Assembly: GCA_029262515.1 (NCBI GenBank)
Contig: JAJCZH010000005.1
Span: 54,592-118,591, forward strand
Source of the DNA: Deltaproteobacteria bacterium
GTDB lineage: Bacteria > Desulfobacterota > GWC2-55-46 > JADFVP01
DNA length: 64,000 bases
Reading direction: 5' to 3'
The notes below the pieces were generated by a model that was not told where the DNA came from, did no database searches, and saw only the letters and a list, made by a program, of their open reading frames with translations. Position numbers and translations under genes: made by a program. Numbering within the stretch: the stretch's first letter is position 1; each line of letters opens with the position of its first letter. Below, in pieces: positions 34,673-43,008 of this stretch.

Positions 34673-34853
34673 TTTTACACGTGGTGAAAAACATAATAAG
34701 TACAATACCGTAGAGGAGTTTTCTTGATAGTGTGGTCCAGTTTTTCGGTATATAGGCATACTCTTTTTCTCTTATTTTGATCTGTATTTTTAGGGTAGCG
34801 CTCTTTTGTGATATGTTATAAAAAAAGATGTTATGAACAGTAAAGGGAGTGAT

Positions 34854-36140
34854 ATGGAAAAGGGTGGAAAAGGCGGCCATTGGGAGGTCATAGAGTTACG
34901 GGGTCATATCATCGACTCGCTTACGCTCTCGAAGCTTTTTGACGAGATTATCTTACGAGGCGGAAACTACGTCTCCGAAGAGATCTCAATCGGTACGAGC
35001 AAACTCGATCCGAGTTATGCAAGGATAAGGGTTGAGGCTACTCAAAAGAGCCTGCTCGATAATATTCTGGTTCGTCTCTCTGAACTCGGCGCAGTACCGG
35101 TAGAGAGCCGTGAGGTTCAACTGGTTGAGTCTCCCGGGGATGGGGTCTTTCCTGAAGGTTTTTACTCAACAACAAACCTGGAGACCGAAGTACTCGTCGG
35201 AGGCGACTGGATCGGTGTTGAAGATATTGCAATGGATAGCGCAATAGCGGTCTATAAGTTGAACGAGTCCGATAGTGGCGGAGCAGGGAGGTACGAAGCC
35301 CGTGCAATAAAGATGAAGGATGTTAAGAAGGGAGAGAGATGTGTTGTCGGTTCCTCCGGTGTCAGGGTGAATATGCAAGAGAGGCGGGCCGTGAGCGGGA
35401 CCTTTGAGTTTATGTCGAGCGGCGTATCTTCTGAAAAACCGATGAGTACCCTGATAGGTGGAATAGCCGACGAGATTAAAGCCTTTAAAGAGAGCGCAAG
35501 AGCCACCGAAGCGCAAGAGCCTGCCAAGATACTCTTTGTCTGCGGGCCGGCAATAGTGCATACCGGCTCAAGAGATGCGCTCTGCTGCCTCATAGAGAAA
35601 GGTTATGTCGATATACTCTTTGCAGGTAATGCCCTTGCCACGCACGATATAGAGGTCTCGCTCTACGGTACCTCTTTAGGCGTATCTATGGCCGAGGGCG
35701 TAAATGTTTATGAGGGGCATAATCATCATTTGAGGGCTATTAATACCGTAAGAAGAGTTGGCGGCATTAAGGAGGCGATAGAGCAGGGGATAATAAAAGA
35801 CGGTATTATGTACTCTTGTATAAAGAACAATGTCGATTTTTTACTCGCCGGCTCCATACGTGACGACGGCCCGCTGCCGGAAGTGGTTACCGATGTGCTC
35901 GAAGCGCAGGACCTTATGCGAGAGAAACTCAAGGGCGTGAAGTTTGCGGTTATGATCTCAACCATGCTCCACTCAATCGCGGTCGGCAACCTGCTGCCCG
36001 CAAGCGTCAGGACAATCTGTGTAGATATAGACCAGTCGACAATTACAAAGCTCTCGGATCGCGGTACGCATCAGGTGACAGGGCTGGTGCTCGATGCAGG
36101 AACATTTTTAAAAGAGCTCTGCGCCAGGTTATCACGATGA
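34854..36140 (+). CDS. Ornithine cyclodeaminase of the LOR/SDH (TIGR00300) family
   Basis: This family converts ornithine to proline and ammonia with bound NAD. It is unrelated to the mu-crystallin-type cyclodeaminase. The N-terminal half has the LOR/SDH domain (ELRGHIIDSLTLSKLFDEI, MDSAIAVY). The C-terminal half has a Rossmann-like part (LFVCGPAIVHTG, DILFAGNALATHDIE) and the conserved STMLHSIAVGNLLPA. ATG at 34854 has GGGAG close upstream; ATG at 34833 lacks a ribosome site. It overlaps the arginine dihydrolase gene by four bases (ATGA). In cyanobacterial AgrE/ArgZ the two activities are one fused protein with the dihydrolase first. Confidence 0.82.
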   Translation: MEKGGKGGHWEVIELRGHIIDSLTLSKLFDEIILRGGNYVSEEISIGTSKLDPSYARIRVEATQKSLLDNILVRLSELGAVPVESREVQLVESPGDGVFPEGFYSTTNLETEVLVGGDWIGVEDIAMDSAIAVYKLNESDSGGAGRYEARAIKMKDVKKGERCVVGSSGVRVNMQERRAVSGTFEFMSSGVSSEKPMSTLIGGIADEIKAFKESARATEAQEPAKILFVCGPAIVHTGSRDALCCLIEKGYVDILFAGNALATHDIEVSLYGTSLGVSMAEGVNVYEGHNHHLRAINTVRRVGGIKEAIEQGIIKDGIMYSCIKNNVDFLLAGSIRDDGPLPEVVTDVLEAQDLMREKLKGVKFAVMISTMLHSIAVGNLLPASVRTICVDIDQSTITKLSDRGTHQVTGLVLDAGTFLKELCARLSR

Positions 36141-36946
36141 GAGTTCTGATGTGTCGCCCCGATTACTACACTGTAGATTATGAAATCAACCCCTGGATGC
36201 ATGTAAGGGAGAAACCTGACCAGGCTCTCGCTACTGTACAGTGGCAGGCGCTCCACGATACCTTTACCGGACTCGGCATCGACGTTGAACTGATTGAGCC
36301 TGTAAAGGGCCTGCCGGACATGGTCTTTACCGCAAACGGCGGACTTGTAAGCGGCAATAGATTTATCTTGAGCCTGTTTCGCCATGAAGAGCGGCAGGGT
36401 GAGGCCGCGTACTTTGAGGCGTGGGCGAACAGATCCGGTTTCGAGACCGTAAGACTTTCAGGGGACTTTTTTTTCGAGGGCGAGGGCGATGTTTTAAGAC
36501 TTCCTTTTGTTACTTCTTCCGTGGGCGAAACTCTTGTAGCCGGTTACCGTTATCGCTCGGAGATTCGGTCGCACAACCAGATAAGCGAACTGCTAGGCGT
36601 GCGGGTTGTCTCAATAGAACTAGCCTCAGAGCATTTTTATCACCTTGATACCTGCTTCTGTCCACTGAACGAAAAGGCCGCTCTTTACTACCCCGGAGCG
36701 TTTGACGACTATGGCAAGAAAGTTCTGTCGAATATATTCGAGAGTTTGATAGCGATTGGCGAGCAGGACGCAAAGTCTTTCTGCGCAAATGCCGTTGTGC
36801 GGGGAAAGGACGTAGTTATGAACCCGTGCAGCGCGGCTTTGAAGGAGCAACTTAAGGCTCTCGGTTTTAATACCCACGAAGTAGAGTTGAGCGAATTTAT
36901 AAAGGCCGGCGGCAGCGCCAAGTGCCTGGTGCTGAAGCTCGACTGA
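36137..36946 (+). CDS. Arginine dihydrolase (ArgZ-type amidinotransferase fold)
   Basis: The 269-residue protein has the guanidine-group-modifying fold. It shows LPDMVFTANGGLV (FxAN motif), the acidic EGEGDVLRL, catalytic histidine in FYHLDTCF and the C-terminal nucleophile cysteine in GGSAKCLVLKL. Its coupling to an ornithine cyclodeaminase points to arginine dihydrolase, which gives ornithine, CO2 and two ammonia, rather than dimethylarginine hydrolase; this is inference from context and resemblance to the N-terminal domain of AgrE. The ATGA overlap implies translational coupling. PutA, which would take the resulting proline to glutamate, is encoded convergently 58 bases away. Confidence 0.75.
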   Translation: MRVLMCRPDYYTVDYEINPWMHVREKPDQALATVQWQALHDTFTGLGIDVELIEPVKGLPDMVFTANGGLVSGNRFILSLFRHEERQGEAAYFEAWANRSGFETVRLSGDFFFEGEGDVLRLPFVTSSVGETLVAGYRYRSEIRSHNQISELLGVRVVSIELASEHFYHLDTCFCPLNEKAALYYPGAFDDYGKKVLSNIFESLIAIGEQDAKSFCANAVVRGKDVVMNPCSAALKEQLKALGFNTHEVELSEFIKAGGSAKCLVLKLD

Positions 36947-37004
36947 TCTGTTTAGGTGATAGACCGCCTGGTTCATTCTTTAAAACGTTCGTTCTTTAAA
37001 ATAT

Positions 37005-40000
37005 TTACACCTCGGGCGCAAAACCTCTGCGCAGAGTGTTCTCGGTAATTGTGCGCTGGAAGAGGAAGTTTTTCAGATACTCTGTTCCTCCGGCTTTGGA
37101 GCCGAGCCCCGACATCTTGAAACCTCCGAAAGGCTGGCGCTCCACCAGCGCTCCGGTTATCTTGCGGTTTATATAGATGTTGCCGACGAGCAGCCGCTCT
37201 CTTACCTTCTGTATGCTGCCGGGGCTCCTTGAGTAGATGCCACCGGTTAAGGCAAAACGAGTTGAGTCGCTTATGTCGATAGCTTCGTCTATGTTCGTTG
37301 CATCTATAATCGAGAGCACAGGTCCGAATATCTCTTCCTGCGCGATCCTCGCTTCTGGCGAGACATCCGTAAAGATCGCCGGGCCGATGAAGAATCCGTT
37401 TGATGGAAGAGTCTCATACCTGTAATGGAGTGTTGCCTCTTTCTCTCCGATCTCTATATACTTCTCAATCTTTTCAAGAGCCGCACGGTCGATAACAGGG
37501 CCCAGTATGTTGGAACTCTCTTTAGGGTGTCCCATCGTGAGGTTTGCTACGGCATCGGTCAGGCGTGAAACAAAGGTCTCTTTAAGACCGCCTGCTCCAC
37601 CTGCCTTGTCTACAATGATAACCCTGGAACAGGCCGAGCACTTTTGCCCCTGGAAGCCGGTAAATGAGCCGACAACCCCCTTGACCGCTTCATCAAGGTC
37701 GGCGCTGGAGTCTATTATGATCGCGTTCTTTCCGCCCATCTCGGCAACCACCTTCTTTATATTAACCTGGCCGGGCGTTGTTGAGCCTGCCGCTTTTACG
37801 ATTCCGAGTCCTACGTCCATTGAGCCGGTAAATGCCACGGCGTCTACGCCTGCATTGCTGACAAGTCCGGCCCCGACGACAGAACCTGACCCTGGCAGAA
37901 ATTGAAGGATACCGTCCGGCAGGCCTGTTTCACGAAAGGCCTTTACAATGTAATAAGCCGTAAGTGGCGAGAGGCTCGACGGTTTGAGTATAACGGTATT
38001 GCCTGTTACGAGTGCGGCTGAGGTCATGCCCATTGCAATGGCAAGCGGAAAGTTCCACGGTGAAATTACCGCTACTACCCCGCGGGCGATATACTCTATC
38101 CGGTTAAGTTCTCCTGGAAGGGTGCCGAGCCGCTTGGGCTCGGCCAGATCTATTATCTTCGAAGCGTAGAATCTGAGAAAGTCGATCGCTTCTGCAACGT
38201 CGGCATCGGCCTCGCTCCACGATTTTCCTACTTCGAAGACTTGAGTGGCAGCTACCTCGGTGCGTCTTTCTTCTATCCACTCTGCGGCCTTTAAGAGGTA
38301 CCCGGCTCTGCTACCGGCATCTTCCTGTGACCATTCCTTGAAACTCTTTCGGGAGTTACAGACCGCTCTGTCTACGTCGCCCGAGGTGGCCGATGAGACT
38401 ACTGCCACTATCCTTTCAGGCTCTGAAGGGTCGGTTGAAACAAATGTTTCGTTTGTAAAGAGTTCGTCTCCACCTAAAATAAGCGGAATTTTCACGGGAG
38501 TCGATACTTCCTTTTTTACTTTCTTTAGACCATCTTCAAAGTCCAGGACATTTGCTTTACTGGAGAAATCTATCAGGGGCGTATTTTTAAATTCTTCCAT
38601 TCTGTCCGCCTCTCTTCCTTCGGTATTTGCACTCTGTTTCTGGTCTATTCCGTGGTCCGTTTCTTTCGGCTCGGCTGGAGGTTTTGCCGGAGTCCCGGTC
38701 GGTTCGGCCATCAGTTCGTCGAAGTTGAGTCTGTCGATAAAGGATAACTTTAAAAAAGATTCGTTGGAGGTGTTCTCTAAAAGCCTTCTTACCAGGTAGG
38801 CCATACCGGGAAGGAACTCTCCGACCGGCACATAGTCGCGCACCCGGTACCCTCTGGTGGCTACTACCCGTTTGATCGGTTCTGCCATGCCATACAGGGT
38901 CTGGAACTCAAAAGTCTTTTTCTCAAGCCTCAACTCTTCTGCTACGGCCATTGCATTGGCTATACTGCGTATATTGTGGCTGGCTATGGCGGGCCGTATA
39001 ATGTCGCTGTTCTCTAGCAGAAGCCTCGTGAGCCGCTCGAAGTTGGCATCGGTCTGCGCTTTATCAAGGAAGACCGGAACCGGCCATCCCTCAAGAGTGT
39101 TCGTAATCCGTTCATAGTCCAAATAGGCCCCCTTGACGAGCCTTACGCCTATACGCCTCTTTGACTTCCGGGCCCACTCTATCAGTTCTCTTAAATCCTC
39201 TTCGCTCTCTTTGAGGTAGGCCTGTACAGCTATAGCCGGAAAGCGGATATCCGGAGACTCGTTCAGCAGACTCTTGAAAATTTCAAAGGTCAGGTCCTTC
39301 AGGTGATACTGCTCCATGTCGAAAGTGACCGAGAGTGAAGCGTTGTTGGCACCTCTGATTATCTTTTGAAGCGGTACTTTTATCATCTCTATCGAGTTCG
39401 CGCGGTTAACGGGGTCGAGGCGCGAAAAGAATGAAGAGACCTTGAACGAAATATCGCCACTTGGAATGTGCCCTTCATGATTGAAGTCGAGAAGCTCGGA
39501 GGGCTCAAGTCCCTCTACAAAATTTTTAAGAGTGTCGATAAGTTCAAGGTATCGATTTTCAAACTCCTTGGCCTCTTTCTCGCTCAATACTGCCTCGCCG
39601 AGCAAGTCTATGCTGAAGGCCCTTCCTTCGTTTCTGATTCTGGTAATCTCTTTTAACGCCTTGGCCGGGTTTTTTCCGGCGATAAACTGCTTTGCCAGTG
39701 AGGTTACGTTGGCCTTGATCAGTTTTCCTGCGATATAGGCGCTTACCCCGCTATGCGGTATCCACCTTTTAAGCGCTTTAGGCAGAAGTGGGCTCTCGGA
39801 GTAGAAGTACTCTGAAAAGAGTTCTAGCAGCTCATGTTCGGTTTTGAGAGAGGGTATGGCATCGACGAAACGGAAGAGCTGGACCTTGAAGGTCTCATCT
39901 TGCATGGCCCAATCCATAATTCGCCCTTTCCAACGGGTGCTGTCAAAGAAACCTGGTACCTGACCTTCGAGGCCCTCAAAGAGTTCTTTGGCTATATCAA

Positions 40001-40022
40001 GCGTTCGAGCTCTGGTAGTCAT
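37005..40022 (-). CDS. putA: Bifunctional proline dehydrogenase / glutamate-semialdehyde dehydrogenase
   Basis: The N-terminal proline dehydrogenase barrel (about 100-450) oxidises proline to pyrroline-5-carboxylate with FAD (RLVKGAYLDYE, FQTLYGMAEP, PVGEFLPGMAYLVRRLLENT). A charged Pro/Lys/Glu linker (about 455-500) leads to an aldehyde dehydrogenase domain. This has AFTGSMDVG for NAD binding, the EMGGKN glutamate and catalytic cysteine in GQKCSACSR, and it forms glutamate. It has 1005 residues and no ribbon-helix-helix DNA-binding domain, so it is the short, non-regulatory type. It is convergent with the arginine dihydrolase gene. Confidence 0.93.
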   Translation of the reverse strand: MTTRARTLDIAKELFEGLEGQVPGFFDSTRWKGRIMDWAMQDETFKVQLFRFVDAIPSLKTEHELLELFSEYFYSESPLLPKALKRWIPHSGVSAYIAGKLIKANVTSLAKQFIAGKNPAKALKEITRIRNEGRAFSIDLLGEAVLSEKEAKEFENRYLELIDTLKNFVEGLEPSELLDFNHEGHIPSGDISFKVSSFFSRLDPVNRANSIEMIKVPLQKIIRGANNASLSVTFDMEQYHLKDLTFEIFKSLLNESPDIRFPAIAVQAYLKESEEDLRELIEWARKSKRRIGVRLVKGAYLDYERITNTLEGWPVPVFLDKAQTDANFERLTRLLLENSDIIRPAIASHNIRSIANAMAVAEELRLEKKTFEFQTLYGMAEPIKRVVATRGYRVRDYVPVGEFLPGMAYLVRRLLENTSNESFLKLSFIDRLNFDELMAEPTGTPAKPPAEPKETDHGIDQKQSANTEGREADRMEEFKNTPLIDFSSKANVLDFEDGLKKVKKEVSTPVKIPLILGGDELFTNETFVSTDPSEPERIVAVVSSATSGDVDRAVCNSRKSFKEWSQEDAGSRAGYLLKAAEWIEERRTEVAATQVFEVGKSWSEADADVAEAIDFLRFYASKIIDLAEPKRLGTLPGELNRIEYIARGVVAVISPWNFPLAIAMGMTSAALVTGNTVILKPSSLSPLTAYYIVKAFRETGLPDGILQFLPGSGSVVGAGLVSNAGVDAVAFTGSMDVGLGIVKAAGSTTPGQVNIKKVVAEMGGKNAIIIDSSADLDEAVKGVVGSFTGFQGQKCSACSRVIIVDKAGGAGGLKETFVSRLTDAVANLTMGHPKESSNILGPVIDRAALEKIEKYIEIGEKEATLHYRYETLPSNGFFIGPAIFTDVSPEARIAQEEIFGPVLSIIDATNIDEAIDISDSTRFALTGGIYSRSPGSIQKVRERLLVGNIYINRKITGALVERQPFGGFKMSGLGSKAGGTEYLKNFLFQRTITENTLRRGFAPEV

Positions 40023-40378
40023 GGGCTTAATCGCTTTCTGAGCAAAACCGGCAGGTGAAGTCCGGCCTGTTTAGGTGTAAGGTTAGCTCCGATGCGGCTC
40101 TGTGGTAATAATAGCAGGAAAAGCGTAAGCAGTCAGGTTGTTTGTAAGGTTGAGCAGAGTAAGTAGATGGTATTTTATTTTTTCCCCGACTTGACGATAT
40201 AATATACTACGTAGGAAGGGAAAAAGTGATGGTATTATTTATTGTATTAAAGTATTAAAAGCCGGGTATTAAGACATAAAGAACTGGCTATGTAAACCTC
40301 GATTTATTATTATGATTTTTATTGATTCTTGCCAATAGGCTTAAAAGAAACGACTCATATAAGTATAAAAAGATTACA
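40023..40378. other. Divergent region between putA and wecB
   Basis: This 356-base AT-rich region must hold promoters for both genes. TTGACG followed by ATATAATATACTACG near 40191-40212 contains good hexamers but the spacing is too short for a standard pair. There is no coding frame and no strong hairpin. Confidence 0.35.
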
Positions 40379-41497
40379 ATGCAAGTAAAGAACATAGCGC
40401 TACTGATAGGAACGCGACCCGAGGCTATTAAGCTGATGCCGGTTATGCGTGCTCTAAAGCAGGCCGGCCTTAAGGTTGATATCTTCGTGACCGGACAGCA
40501 TCGTGAACTTCTGGAGCCGATTCTTACGGAACTCGATATAGAGGTGACCGAGAACCTGAACTTGATGCAGGCAGACCAGACCTTGACAGACCTTTCAGCC
40601 GGAGTCTTAAAAGGCATGAAGGAGATTCTACAGCGTCATGAAACAGACCTTCTTATGGTACAGGGTGATACCACCTCGGCGGCGATGGCCGCTTTGGCCT
40701 GTTTTTATGAGAATATAAGAGTTGCACACGTAGAGGCAGGCTTGCGGACTTACTCCCGGCGAAATCCTTTTCCGGAGGAGATGAACCGTAAACTGATAGG
40801 ATGCCTTGCGGACATCCATTTTCCACCGACTGTACCGGCTCTGGAGAATCTCTTGAAAGAGAGTGTCGATGCCGAGAGTATCCATATGGTAGGCAATACG
40901 GTTATAGATACGCTCTTCTACGCACGCGACCATCTGGTAAAGAAGCTGGGGCCAAATCCCGATATCGATAGAGCGATTAAGCAGGGGCGTAAGATAGTGC
41001 TGGTGACGGGCCATCGCAGGGAGAGCTTCGGAGACGACCTGGCTTCGATATGCGAAGGGCTTCGTGAAATCGCGGAGGCCTTTGCCGACACCGTTGAGAT
41101 TGTATACCCGGTGCACTTAAACCCAAATGTCCAGTCGGGGGTTAGACCGGCTCTCTCATCCGTACCCAATATCAGGCTTATTGAACCGCTCTCCTACTTG
41201 AGGTTCGTAGAGGTTATGTTACGTTCTACGCTGATTATTACTGACAGCGGGGGGGTGCAGGAAGAAGCAGCCGCTCTCGGGGTTCCTGTTCTGATCACTC
41301 GCCGTACCTGTGAGAGACTGGAGGCGGTAGAGGCGGGAGTATCCCAGCTTGTAGGGCCTGATGCCGGAAAGATATTCAGCTCGGCGCATGAACTTCTAAC
41401 TGACGAGGCGGCCTATGGCAAGAGAGCCAAGTCCACCTCCGTCTTTGGAGATGGCCGCGCTGCCGAGCGTATAGTTGATATCTTGCTCAAGAGTTGA
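40379..41497 (+). CDS. wecB: UDP-N-acetylglucosamine 2-epimerase (non-hydrolysing)
   Basis: It interconverts UDP-GlcNAc and UDP-ManNAc for surface polysaccharide. Conserved segments run in order: GTRPEAIKLMP, VQGDTTSA, HVEAGLRT, NPFPEEMNRK, GNTVIDTL, TGHRRESFGD, PVHLNPNV and TDSGGVQEEA. From ATG 40379 the protein has 372 residues, the usual length; the TTG at 40322 would add 19 residues with no family support. It heads a run of glycan genes, with glycosyltransferase, methyltransferase and membrane transferase following on the same strand. Confidence 0.93.
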   Translation: MQVKNIALLIGTRPEAIKLMPVMRALKQAGLKVDIFVTGQHRELLEPILTELDIEVTENLNLMQADQTLTDLSAGVLKGMKEILQRHETDLLMVQGDTTSAAMAALACFYENIRVAHVEAGLRTYSRRNPFPEEMNRKLIGCLADIHFPPTVPALENLLKESVDAESIHMVGNTVIDTLFYARDHLVKKLGPNPDIDRAIKQGRKIVLVTGHRRESFGDDLASICEGLREIAEAFADTVEIVYPVHLNPNVQSGVRPALSSVPNIRLIEPLSYLRFVEVMLRSTLIITDSGGVQEEAAALGVPVLITRRTCERLEAVEAGVSQLVGPDAGKIFSSAHELLTDEAAYGKRAKSTSVFGDGRAAERIVDILLKS

Positions 41498-41531
41498 GAG
41501 TTGCAGAGCAGCAATAACCTAACGGGAAGAT

Positions 41532-42281
41532 ATGCGAACAAAGAGGAAAGTATATGTAGTACTGCCCGCCTATAACGAAGAGGCCAAAATCGGGGTGCTG
41601 CTCACATCCATCGACGAAGCTTTGAGCGAGGCTGAACTGTCGTACCAGGTAGTTCTGGTCGATGATGGAAGCTCTGACAATACGGCAAAGATAGTCCGCG
41701 ACTGCGCAAAACGGATGCCGATTATTGTAAAGGAGCACAAGGTTAACCTCGGACTCGGCGCTACAATCAGAGACGGCCTTTATGCGGCGGTAGAGCTTGC
41801 GGATGATCGAGATATTATAGTTACAATGGATGCGGACGATACCCACACGCCGGGACTTGTCCTGCGGATGGTGAGAATGATATCCGAAGGGCACGACGTG
41901 GTGATAGCCTCAAGGTATCAACCGGGGGCGAGAACCATAGGGGTGCCTATCCACAGACGCTTCCTCAGTTATGCCGCTTCAATACTCTTTCGTACGTTAC
42001 TTCCTATACCGGGGGTCAAGGACTTTACGTGCGGTTACCGCGCCTATAAGGCAAAGGTTATCAGGGAAGGGATCGCCGAGTACGGAGACCGCTTTATGGA
42101 CCAGGACGGTTTCCAATGTATGGTGGATATACTCTTGAAGCTTAGAAAGCTGGATTTCATCTTCGGGGAAGTGCCTATTATTCTACGTTATGACTTTAAG
42201 GAGGGAGAGAGCAAGATGCAACTGTCGAGTACCTCCAGAAAGACCCTCCAACTTATTTTCAAAAGAAGGCTCGGTGGATGA
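41532..42281 (+). CDS. Family 2 glycosyltransferase (dolichyl-phosphate-mannose-synthase-like)
   Basis: The GT-A fold starts VVLPAYNEEAKIGVLL, then VLVDDGSSDNT, with the metal-binding DADDTHTP (DXD). There is no C-terminal membrane segment, so it is a soluble or peripheral enzyme of 249 residues. It probably moves a sugar from a nucleotide donor to polyprenyl phosphate. This lipid-linked sugar would suit the GT39-like membrane transferase two genes downstream. It overlaps the methyltransferase gene by four bases. Confidence 0.88.
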   Translation: MRTKRKVYVVLPAYNEEAKIGVLLTSIDEALSEAELSYQVVLVDDGSSDNTAKIVRDCAKRMPIIVKEHKVNLGLGATIRDGLYAAVELADDRDIIVTMDADDTHTPGLVLRMVRMISEGHDVVIASRYQPGARTIGVPIHRRFLSYAASILFRTLLPIPGVKDFTCGYRAYKAKVIREGIAEYGDRFMDQDGFQCMVDILLKLRKLDFIFGEVPIILRYDFKEGESKMQLSSTSRKTLQLIFKRRLGG

Positions 42282-42949
42282 ATTCTCAGAATCTACTCTT
42301 TGAGCAGGAGTATTTCGAAAAGTATTATGCAGATTATACCCGCCAGAACCCCCCAAAGAAGATGGAGTTTTACCGATCGCTGATAGAGGGCACCGTTGAG
42401 GGCATAGAGCGGCCCCGTATACTGGAGCTTGGGTGCGCTTTTGGAAAGTTTCTCGGCTCGCTCGACCCGAAGTGGGACAGGTACGGTCAGGACATTAGCG
42501 AGTTTGCGATAGAGCGGGCGCGTCGATCTATACCGGCGGTTTCGGCTGTTCAGGGCCCGGAGTTCGCTGTCTCAAGCATCACGCACATACCTTTTGTGGG
42601 ACCCTTTGACACAATGGTCTCTTTTGACGTGCTCGAACATGTCGAGGACCTCGACAGAGTAGCCTCGGTTGTTAGAGAGAAGCTTAGCCCGTCCGGGCAC
42701 TTTATCTTTGTTGTTCCGGTCTACGACGGCCCGACCTCTCCTTTGATCCATCTGCTCGATAAGGATATTACCCATATTCATAAAAAATCGAGGGCCTTCT
42801 GGCTCGACTGGGGAGGACAGCATTTCCGTGTAAACGACTGGTGGGGCATCTACAGGTTTCTGACCCCCTTCGGTTTTTACATTCACAGGCCGACAAAGGT
42901 ACTTCGGCGCTTTACCCCGGCAATAGCGGTAGTCGCAAGCATGGTATAG
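42278..42949 (+). CDS. Class I SAM-dependent methyltransferase
   Basis: The SAM motif is ILELGCAFGKFLGSL, followed by YGQDISEFAIERAR and MVSFDVLEHVEDLDRV, typical of type 11/12 methyltransferases in glycan clusters. The C-terminus (HFRVNDWWGIYRFLTPFGF) is aromatic-rich. The acceptor is unknown; a glycan or glycolipid is suggested by its place inside the polysaccharide operon (ATGA overlap with the glycosyltransferase). Confidence 0.85.
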   Translation: MNSQNLLFEQEYFEKYYADYTRQNPPKKMEFYRSLIEGTVEGIERPRILELGCAFGKFLGSLDPKWDRYGQDISEFAIERARRSIPAVSAVQGPEFAVSSITHIPFVGPFDTMVSFDVLEHVEDLDRVASVVREKLSPSGHFIFVVPVYDGPTSPLIHLLDKDITHIHKKSRAFWLDWGGQHFRVNDWWGIYRFLTPFGFYIHRPTKVLRRFTPAIAVVASMV

Positions 42950-43008
42950 TATATTATGCATCACATGACTTGTGGTGTTCGGGGCAAGAGTCGAAAGGTA
43001 GTTAACCG

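Larger units (their letters stand above)
34355..34853. other. Divergent intergenic region with two inverted repeats
   Basis: This about 450-base AT-rich stretch separates the PEP-CTERM gene from the ornithine cyclodeaminase gene. It contains the palindrome at 34451-34472 and the hairpin at 34642-34672, plus a TTGGTTT/AACCAA hairpin near 34613-34630. No coding frame stands out. Confidence 0.4.

Noticed and set aside
38245..38799. 184-codon plus-strand frame inside putA
   Set aside because: It is the shadow of a conserved domain on the minus strand and matches no family.
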